Below, in pieces: positions 59,080 to 64,000 of a DNA stretch of 64,000 nt. The stretch spans positions 1-64,000 of the forward strand of contig JACTMP010000068.1 in assembly GCA_014584575.1 (NCBI GenBank), in the 5' to 3' direction. The DNA is from Chloroflexota bacterium (lineage in GTDB: Bacteria > Chloroflexota > Anaerolineae > Promineifilales > Promineifilaceae). Position 1 is the stretch's first letter, and the number at the start of each line of letters is the position of its first letter. Both the position numbers and the translations under genes were made by a program. Below the pieces are notes generated by a model. That model saw nothing but the letters and a program-made list of their open reading frames with translations. It was not told where the DNA came from and made no database searches.

Positions 59080-60594
59080 TTAGTCGAAGTTTTGTTTCAG
59101 ATGGCGCACCACGTCGCGGAAGGAGATGATGCCTTCGGGACGGCCGTCCCCATCCACCAGCGGCACATGGCGAAAACCGTGCATAGACATTTCGTGCAGC
59201 GCCTGAGCAATGGGCAGTGCGGACGTCAGGGCAATGGGGTTGGGGGTCATGTAGTTGGCTACGGGCACGGCCGTCAGGTCATCCACCAGTCCCGTCACCC
59301 GCATCAACACATCCTTCTCCGTGAAAATGCCGATCAGCCGGTCGTCCCGGTCCGTCACCAGCAGGCAGCCGACGCGATGGGCGTTCATCTGGCGAATGGC
59401 TTTGGCAACCGAGGCATCGGCGTCAATGGAAACCGGCGCGTGTGGCTCTAAGGTGGCGATGGGGGTGATGAGTTGGTCTTGTACGGCCGTTGTCACCTCC
59501 GGCTTCTGCCCTAACTCATCCATATATTCATCGTCCAATTCCAACGACAGCGCCCCGGTCTGTTTACTCTGCACCTGCTCCCGCTCCGTCACCGTCCACA
59601 TGTCGGCGGCCGTGTACAGTTCGTACAAATCGCCCACTCCCTTCTTCGTCTGCGCCGCCTGAATCTGCTCTAGCAGCCCTTCCGTGTAGGTCTGCTTCTG
59701 CACCCGGCGAATCACGCCCATCGGCGCCGGGAATTGGGGGAACTCCATGCTGCTGATGATGAAGGCCAGTTCCATTGACGTTTCGTCATGCACCAGCAGG
59801 TCAGCTTCACTGACGCCGTTGCCCAACGGCACCACCTCCGGCGTAAAACCACGCAGGCGGATGCCCTTGTCATGGTCTTTGCCAAAAATCATCGGCTCGC
59901 CATGTTTCAGGTAGAGGATATTTTCATCCCGCAGGCGGCGGTCATCCAGGCCAATCCACTCGTTGGGGTTGAAGATGACACAGTTCTGGAAAATCTCCAC
60001 AAATGACGTGCCTACGTGATGCGCTGCTTCTAGCAGCACCTCGCCCAAATGCTGCGTGTGGGCGTCAATGGAGCGGGCCACAAAGGTCGCTTCGGACGCC
60101 AGCGCCAGGGCAATGGGGTTCAACGGCTGCTCCAGCGACCCCATGGGCGACGATTTGGTGACCATGCCGTGCCGGGAAGTGGGCGAATACTGCCCTTTGG
60201 TCAGGCCGTAAATACGGTTATTGAACAGCAGGATGTTCAGGTTGATATTGCGGCGGATGGCATGAATCATGTGGTTGCCGCCAATGGAGAGGCCATCGCC
60301 GTCACCGGTTACCACCCAGATGCTCAGGTCGGGGCGGGTAATGGCTAAACCGGAAGCCAGTGTGGGCGCACGGCCGTGAATGCTGTGAATGCCATACGTG
60401 TTCATGTAATACGGGAAACGGCTGGAACAGCCAATCCCGGAGATAAACACAATATCCTCTCTGGCAAAGCCAATATCTGGCATCGTCTTTTGCACCTGCG
60501 CCAGAATAGAATAATCGCCACATCCAGGGCACCAGCGCACCGTCTGGTTGGAGACAAAATCTTGTCGAGTCAAAGGTATCGTTTCTGTCGTCAT
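59080..60594 (-). CDS. korB: 2-oxoacid:ferredoxin oxidoreductase beta subunit fused to a CBS pair
   Basis: 504 residues. The beta part (1-345) holds RWCPGCGDYSILAQVQKTMP, ISGIGCSSRFPYYMNTYGIH, the TPP motif VVTGDGDGLSIGGNHMIHAI and NNRIYGLTKGQYSPTSRHGM. From about 380 two CBS domains follow (APVSIDADASVAKAIRQMNA, GCLLVTDRDDRLIGIFTEKD; PNPIALTSALPIAQALHEMS, HVPLVDGDGRPEGIISFRDV). CBS pairs bind AMP or ATP, so the fusion would let energy state control the enzyme. The usual beta subunit is 280-350 residues. GGAAAAGAGC before ATG. Confidence 0.92.
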   Translation of the reverse strand: MTTETIPLTRQDFVSNQTVRWCPGCGDYSILAQVQKTMPDIGFAREDIVFISGIGCSSRFPYYMNTYGIHSIHGRAPTLASGLAITRPDLSIWVVTGDGDGLSIGGNHMIHAIRRNINLNILLFNNRIYGLTKGQYSPTSRHGMVTKSSPMGSLEQPLNPIALALASEATFVARSIDAHTQHLGEVLLEAAHHVGTSFVEIFQNCVIFNPNEWIGLDDRRLRDENILYLKHGEPMIFGKDHDKGIRLRGFTPEVVPLGNGVSEADLLVHDETSMELAFIISSMEFPQFPAPMGVIRRVQKQTYTEGLLEQIQAAQTKKGVGDLYELYTAADMWTVTEREQVQSKQTGALSLELDDEYMDELGQKPEVTTAVQDQLITPIATLEPHAPVSIDADASVAKAIRQMNAHRVGCLLVTDRDDRLIGIFTEKDVLMRVTGLVDDLTAVPVANYMTPNPIALTSALPIAQALHEMSMHGFRHVPLVDGDGRPEGIISFRDVVRHLKQNFD

Positions 60595-60605
60595 GCTCTT
60601 TTCCT

Positions 60606-60643
60606 GTTTACCGATAACCGATCACCGATTACCGATCACCTCC
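60606..60643. repeat. Heptamer repeat (CGATTAC/CGATCAC)n
   Basis: Five units CGATAAC, CGATCAC, CGATTAC, CGATCAC between korB and korA. The korA C-terminus (VIGNR) and stop are written by it. Confidence 0.85.
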
Positions 60644-62499
60644 ACAATCTTGCCATACACCTCACTGATCTTAAACGGCCGTGCCTGCATCTTCGGGTAG
60701 GATTGCACATTCAGCGCATAACGACCGCGCAGCAAAAAGGCCAACTGCCCGCCGTTCAACTCCGGCACCAGCACCCGCCGGTAGCGGCTGAGAATGTCCC
60801 GCAAGTTGGCCGGGAATGGATTCATGTAGCGGATGTGGGCGTGGGCCACGGCATGGCCGTCTGCCTGCGCCCGCTGTACGGCCGAACGCACCGAACCAAA
60901 CGTACCACCCCAACTGACCACCAGCAATTCACCCGACTTTGGCCCATACACCTCTTGCGGTGGAATCACCTCAGCTAACCGGGCAATCTTGTCCTTGCGT
61001 TCAAAGTACATTTGCTCATTGTGCTGCGGGTCATAGGAGACGTTGCCGGTGCGCGGCGCTTTGCTCAGGCCGCCAATGCGGTGTTCCAGGCCGGGTGTGC
61101 CGGGAATGGCCCACGGCCGTGCCCCCGTTTCCGGGTCGCGTTCGTAAGGCAGGTAAGGGGCGTCGCCGTTATGGTGGTCACGGCCGTGTGGGTGCTGCAC
61201 CGGAATCGCCGGAATCTGCTCCGGGTCAGGAATCCGCCACGGCTCCGAACTATTCGCCAGAAAACCATCTGATAACAAAATCACCGGAGACATACTGCGC
61301 ACGGCCAGCCGCGCCGCCTCAAAAGACATATCAAAACAGTCGGCCGGGCTTTGTGGGGCCAGCACCACAATCGGGCTTTCCCCGTTCCGGCCAAACATCG
61401 CTTGCAGCAAATCCGCCTGCTCCGTCTTGGTCGGCAGACCCGTGCTGGGGCCGCCACGCTGCACATTCACAATCACCATCGGCAGTTCCAGCATAATCGC
61501 CAAATTCATCGCCTCGCTTTTCAAGGCCACGCCAGGCCCGCTGGTGCCCGTTACCGCCAGCGCGCCGCCAAACGCCGCGCCAATCACCGACCCCATGGCC
61601 GCAATCTCATCCTCCGCCTGGAAGGTGCGCACGTCAAAATGGCGTAGCGGGGCCAGCGCGTGCAGAATGTCGCTGGCCGGGGTAATGGGGTACGTGCCAT
61701 AAAAGAGCGGTTTGCCCATTTTTTTGGCGGCCGTTACCAGCCCCATGGCCACCGCCTCATTACCCGTCACCTTGCGATAGTTGCCCGGCGGCAAAGTCGC
61801 CGGCCGAATGCGATACCGGTGCTGGAAGGTGCGGGTGGTGTCGCCAAAGTTATAACCGGCTTGCAGCGCCCGGCTGTTGGCTTCATAGATTTCCGGCCGT
61901 TTGGCAAACTTCTTGTTCAACCAGTCCAGCGTTGTCTCCATCGGCCGGTCAAACATCCAGAAAGCCATGCCCAGAGCAAAGAAGTTTTGGGCGCGATCCT
62001 TCTCTTTATTGCCCAGCCCTTCAATATCCTTGAGCGCCTCCCGGTTCAGTGTGGTCAGGGGAATGCGGATCAACTGATAACTTCTCAGGGAGTCATTGTC
62101 CAGCGGGTTTTCTTCGTAACCGGCCTTCTTCAGATTAGCGCCGGTGAAAGCGTCGGTATTGACGATAATGGTGCCGCCGTGTTCTAGTTCCGGCAGGCAC
62201 GCTTTCAGCGCCGCCGGGTTCATGGCGACCAGCACTTCCGGCGCGTCACCGGGCGTCAGGATGTCTCGTTCGGAGATGTTAATTTGAAAACCACTGACGC
62301 CGGCCAATGTACCCGCCGGGGCGCGAATTTCTGCCGGAAAGTCCGGCATGGTGCTGATGTCATTGCCAAATACGGCCGAGGTATTGGTGAACTGCGTCCC
62401 GGTTAGCTGCATCCCATCGCCCGAATCCCCGGCAAAACGGATGACCACCGATTCCAGTTCTTCAAATTCAATTTCTGGTTGTGTCTCTTGTTCGCTCAT
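60622..62499 (-). CDS. korA: 2-oxoacid:ferredoxin oxidoreductase alpha subunit (fused gamma-alpha)
   Basis: 625 residues from ATG 62497-62499 (AAGGAGG ten bases upstream). The N-terminal gamma-type domain (VVIRFAGDSGDGMQLTGTQF, SGFQINISERDILTPGDAPE) is followed by the pyrimidine-binding part: VTGNEAVAMGLVTAAKKMGK, FYGTYPITPASDILHALAPL, FQAEDEIAAMGSVIGAAFGG, TGTSGPGVALKSEAMNLAIM. With korB it oxidises 2-oxoglutarate or a related 2-oxoacid to the acyl-CoA, reducing ferredoxin. The C-terminus is repeat-encoded. Likely transcribed with korB and CBS gene. Confidence 0.95.
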   Translation of the reverse strand: MSEQETQPEIEFEELESVVIRFAGDSGDGMQLTGTQFTNTSAVFGNDISTMPDFPAEIRAPAGTLAGVSGFQINISERDILTPGDAPEVLVAMNPAALKACLPELEHGGTIIVNTDAFTGANLKKAGYEENPLDNDSLRSYQLIRIPLTTLNREALKDIEGLGNKEKDRAQNFFALGMAFWMFDRPMETTLDWLNKKFAKRPEIYEANSRALQAGYNFGDTTRTFQHRYRIRPATLPPGNYRKVTGNEAVAMGLVTAAKKMGKPLFYGTYPITPASDILHALAPLRHFDVRTFQAEDEIAAMGSVIGAAFGGALAVTGTSGPGVALKSEAMNLAIMLELPMVIVNVQRGGPSTGLPTKTEQADLLQAMFGRNGESPIVVLAPQSPADCFDMSFEAARLAVRSMSPVILLSDGFLANSSEPWRIPDPEQIPAIPVQHPHGRDHHNGDAPYLPYERDPETGARPWAIPGTPGLEHRIGGLSKAPRTGNVSYDPQHNEQMYFERKDKIARLAEVIPPQEVYGPKSGELLVVSWGGTFGSVRSAVQRAQADGHAVAHAHIRYMNPFPANLRDILSRYRRVLVPELNGGQLAFLLRGRYALNVQSYPKMQARPFKISEVYGKIVEVIGNR

Positions 62500-62514
62500 A
62501 AGAGCCTCCTTTTC

Positions 62515-62585
62515 TTCGTGATGCGTGATGCGTGACACGTGAACCGACGAGTCTCACGCATCACGTGTCACGCATCACGGATTAC
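62515..62585. repeat. Heptamer inverted repeat (GCGTGAT)n
   Basis: GTGATGCGTGATGCGTGACAC, loop, then CACGCATCACGTGTCACGC. Between korA and the CBS gene. The reading frame passing through it (SRITHH) is not a credible korA start. Confidence 0.88.
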
Positions 62586-62587
62586 GC

Positions 62588-63058
62588 TCAATCCCCCCCC
62601 TCCGGCTTGCGCGGAAATTGTTCCGGGTGGGGGGGGCGGTTTTGCACTTCAATGGGGTAACGGGCAGCCAGGTAACGGATGACGGCCTGATGGGTCATGG
62701 CGCCCAGGATACGGCCGTCTTCCCCCACCACCGGCAAATTGCGAAACCCTTTGGCGTCCATCAACCACAACGCCGCCGCCGCCGAGGTTTCCGGGCCGAT
62801 GGTAATGGGATCGGCCGTCATCACCGTTTCAATGGGCTGCGCCAACGTTTCAGGATGGGGTGCCACCCGGCTCAAAACATCCCGGTCGGTAAAAATACCG
62901 GCGAGCTTATCACCGGTCGTGACCATACAGACATTGACCTGTTGTTCGCGCATCTGATTCAGGGCCTCTTGCACGGCCGTGCCCGCCGCCACCAGACAAA
63001 ACCCGGTCAAATCCAGATGCACCACCTGTTCGGCTTTTAATTCTTGTTCCAGACTCAT
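62588..63058 (-). CDS. Stand-alone CBS-domain protein
   Basis: 156 residues from ATG 63056-63058 (GGAGG seven bases upstream). Two CBS domains: TAVQEALNQMREQQVNVCMV, GDKLAGIFTDRDVLSRVAPH; then MTADPITIGPETSAAAALWL, FRNLPVVGEDGRILGAMTHQ. A Pro-rich tail follows. It resembles the CBS pair fused to korB, and the two may work as regulators of the same enzyme. Same strand and same operon as korA. Confidence 0.92.
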   Translation of the reverse strand: MSLEQELKAEQVVHLDLTGFCLVAAGTAVQEALNQMREQQVNVCMVTTGDKLAGIFTDRDVLSRVAPHPETLAQPIETVMTADPITIGPETSAAAALWLMDAKGFRNLPVVGEDGRILGAMTHQAVIRYLAARYPIEVQNRPPHPEQFPRKPEGGD

Positions 63059-63077
63059 ATACAACCTCCAAAAAGAA

Positions 63078-63140
63078 GAGATTGTGAGAGTGGGAGATTA
63101 GGAGATTTAATCTCCAATCTCTTAATCTCTTAATCTCCTT
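63078..63140. repeat. Heptamer inverted repeat (GGAGATT)n
   Basis: GAGATTGTGAGAGTGGGAGA, then AATCTCCAATCTCTTAATCTC. Between the CBS gene and the GntR-type regulator. Confidence 0.85.
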
Positions 63141-63142
63141 AT

Positions 63143-63802
63143 TTACACCATCGGCAACAAATTGTAATGTTCACGCAACAGTTCACGGCCGTGTTCAAAA
63201 TCACCAGCTACCAGCGCGGCCACAATGCGTTCGTGGTACTGCCACACGTCCAACCAATACTCATAGCGGGCATAGCGCGTCAGTTCGCTGGCCTCATAAG
63301 CATCCCAATACGCCGCCAGCAGCCCGGTGACAAACGGGTTGTCCAGACGACTAAACACCAGCAGATGAAGCTGGCGATGTTCGCCATTGGGTACATGCAC
63401 CGGTTCGCCATGCAGCTTTTCGTGAGCACGGGACACAATCTCCTGCAATTGTGTTTTATCTTCGGCCGTTAATCGGCTGACCGCCTCAAGCCAATAGGCG
63501 TCCTCCACGGCCCGGCGCAGCCCGGCAAACTGGGCAAAACTGGCCTCGCCACTGCCCAGGCCAAACAAGACGCTTTTTAACACGGCGGGGGCAAAGTCAA
63601 ACGGCTCGCGCTGGATGCCAACACGGGGACGCACCGAAACCAAACCCAGACTGCGGGCTACCTCTAATTGTTCACGCAATTTGCCCACGCTGATGCCAAG
63701 TTCGGCGCTGATTTCTTGCAAGGGGGGTAGGCCGTCACCAGGGGACAACCGGCGATCAATGAGGTACTGCAAAAAGTCAGAATCCAGTTCAGTGAGCAGC
63801 AT
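63143..63802 (-). CDS. GntR family regulator, FadR-like (FCD) type
   Basis: 219 residues. N-terminal winged helix: LSPGDGLPPLQEISAELGIS, VGKLREQLEVARSLGLVSVR, PRVGIQREPF; then an all-helical FCD-like effector domain (LRRAVEDAYWLEAVSRLTAE, RQLHLLVFSRLDNPFVTGLL, WQYHERIVAALVAGDFEHGR). It may bind a carboxylate or acyl ligand and a metal (His residues in GEHRQLHLL and YHER). A 14-bp palindrome 8 bp upstream (63811-63843) is the likely operator. It probably controls the kor/CBS operon or itself. Confidence 0.9.
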   Translation of the reverse strand: MLLTELDSDFLQYLIDRRLSPGDGLPPLQEISAELGISVGKLREQLEVARSLGLVSVRPRVGIQREPFDFAPAVLKSVLFGLGSGEASFAQFAGLRRAVEDAYWLEAVSRLTAEDKTQLQEIVSRAHEKLHGEPVHVPNGEHRQLHLLVFSRLDNPFVTGLLAAYWDAYEASELTRYARYEYWLDVWQYHERIVAALVAGDFEHGRELLREHYNLLPMV

Positions 63803-63810
63803 ACAAACCT

Positions 63811-63843
63811 ATTCGTTGAATTTATTGGATAAATTCAACGAAT
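63811..63843. promoter_or_regulatory. Palindromic operator upstream of the GntR gene
   Basis: Perfect 14-bp arms ATTCGTTGAATTTA (63811-63824) and TAAATTCAACGAAT (63830-63843), 5-bp centre TTGGA. It is AT-rich, unlike the repeat families elsewhere in the window, and occurs once. It lies between the promoter and the start codon, where a repressor would block elongation or initiation. Confidence 0.85.
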
Positions 63844-63861
63844 GGGGGAATGATAGCAGAA

Positions 63862-63890
63862 AGTATACGGCCGTACCACAAATTGCCCAA
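63862..63890 (-). promoter_or_regulatory. Promoter of the GntR gene
   Basis: Minus strand TTGGGC (63890-63885), 17-bp spacer, TATACT (63867-63862); start near 63855, upstream of the operator. The -35 box is a weak match. Confidence 0.45.
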
Positions 63891-63916
63891 CAGATATGGC
63901 CGTTTCTCAGGCAATT

Positions 63917-64000
63917 TTACCGATAAAATACATGGTTACTCAAGGGATGGCGTGTTTTTGTTTTGGTTTCTGCCGGGTAACCCAACGTAATCAACGCCTG
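63917..64000 (-). CDS. C-terminal end of a nitroreductase-like protein (partial)
   Basis: The minus strand enters from the right edge and reads QALITLGYPAETKTKTRHPL and SNHVFYR before TAA at 63917-63919. The G-Y-P-A-E then a basic stretch and R-x-P-L-x-x-x-V are the usual end of nitroreductase-family flavoproteins. Only 27 residues are visible, so this is a family-level call. Confidence 0.7.
   Translation of the reverse strand, partial: QALITLGYPAETKTKTRHPLSNHVFYR

Noticed and set aside
62500..62538. Longer korA start encoding MSRITHHEEKEAL
   Set aside because: These codons come from the heptamer repeat; the ATG at 62499 has a textbook AAGGAGG site.

Overview
The window suggests a member of the Chloroflexota, most likely an Anaerolineae-type lineage. 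This is inference from gene content and style: large SARP/MalT-like ATPase-TPR regulators, a Ser/Thr kinase fused to an ATPase and TPRs, DUF4058, a 2-oxoacid:ferredoxin oxidoreductase, a secreted protein ending in YLPLVVRP, and MFS, GH3 and GH13 genes without phage or plasmid hallmarks. There is no rRNA and there are no ribosomal proteins to fix the taxonomy. The DNA is moderately GC-rich and genes lie on both strands in short operons, several with 4-bp ATGA overlaps.

Layout. 0-9 kb: a transposase tail, then minus-strand genes (hydrolase, membrane proteins, diheme cytochrome c, cupin, MalT-like regulator, cupredoxin, RidA). 9-13 kb: DUF4058 and a SARP-type regulator. 13.2-13.9 kb: remnants of three unrelated genes joined end to end (DUF6157, D-lactate dehydrogenase, protoglobin). 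14-18.5 kb: SRPBCC protein, seven-TM protein, FAD monooxygenase, and three intact plus one broken SnoaL-like paralogue. 18.7-24.2 kb: a kinase-ATPase-TPR protein and an NTPase. 24-30.6 kb: MOCOS-like class V aminotransferase, YbaK deacylase on a probably leaderless mRNA, SCP2, iron alcohol dehydrogenase, patatin, a free-standing structured RNA gene of about 275 nt, and hpt with a small nuclease-like partner. 30.7-46.8 kb: MFS pump, aminotransferase, Nudix, LysM lipoprotein, exopolysaccharide-type glycosyltransferases, tRNA-Leu(CAA), ECF sigma/anti-sigma pair, GH3, GMD-like dehydratase, GH13_18 phosphorylase and a Calx-beta protein. 46.8-53.7 kb: an overlapping set aroA-Nudix-aroE-GNAT, then SEC-C, HAD, DUF368 and DUF1697. 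53.7-57 kb: a GAF-GAF-HisKA_2 kinase with an ANTAR regulator and a REC-degenerate-GGDEF protein. 57-64 kb: ABC exporter, korA/korB with CBS domains, a lone CBS protein, a GntR regulator with a clear palindromic operator, and the tail of a nitroreductase.

Two genome-scale signals stand out. First, the palindrome ACGGCCGT occurs about 155 times by manual count, roughly once every 410 bp against an expectation of one or two, inside and outside genes; this resembles the cyanobacterial HIP1 octamer with a different sequence. Second, most intergenic gaps contain short tandem repeats, usually with a 7-bp unit, arranged as inverted repeats, or perfect palindromes that recur elsewhere in the window. 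These elements often supply the last codons and stop of neighbouring genes, and in aroE, aroA and the kinase they lie inside the reading frame.

The best candidate for an undescribed element is the RNA gene at 29326-29601. It has its own sigma70-type promoter, its own intrinsic terminator, several long-range helices including a probable pseudoknot, and no protein gene of its own.
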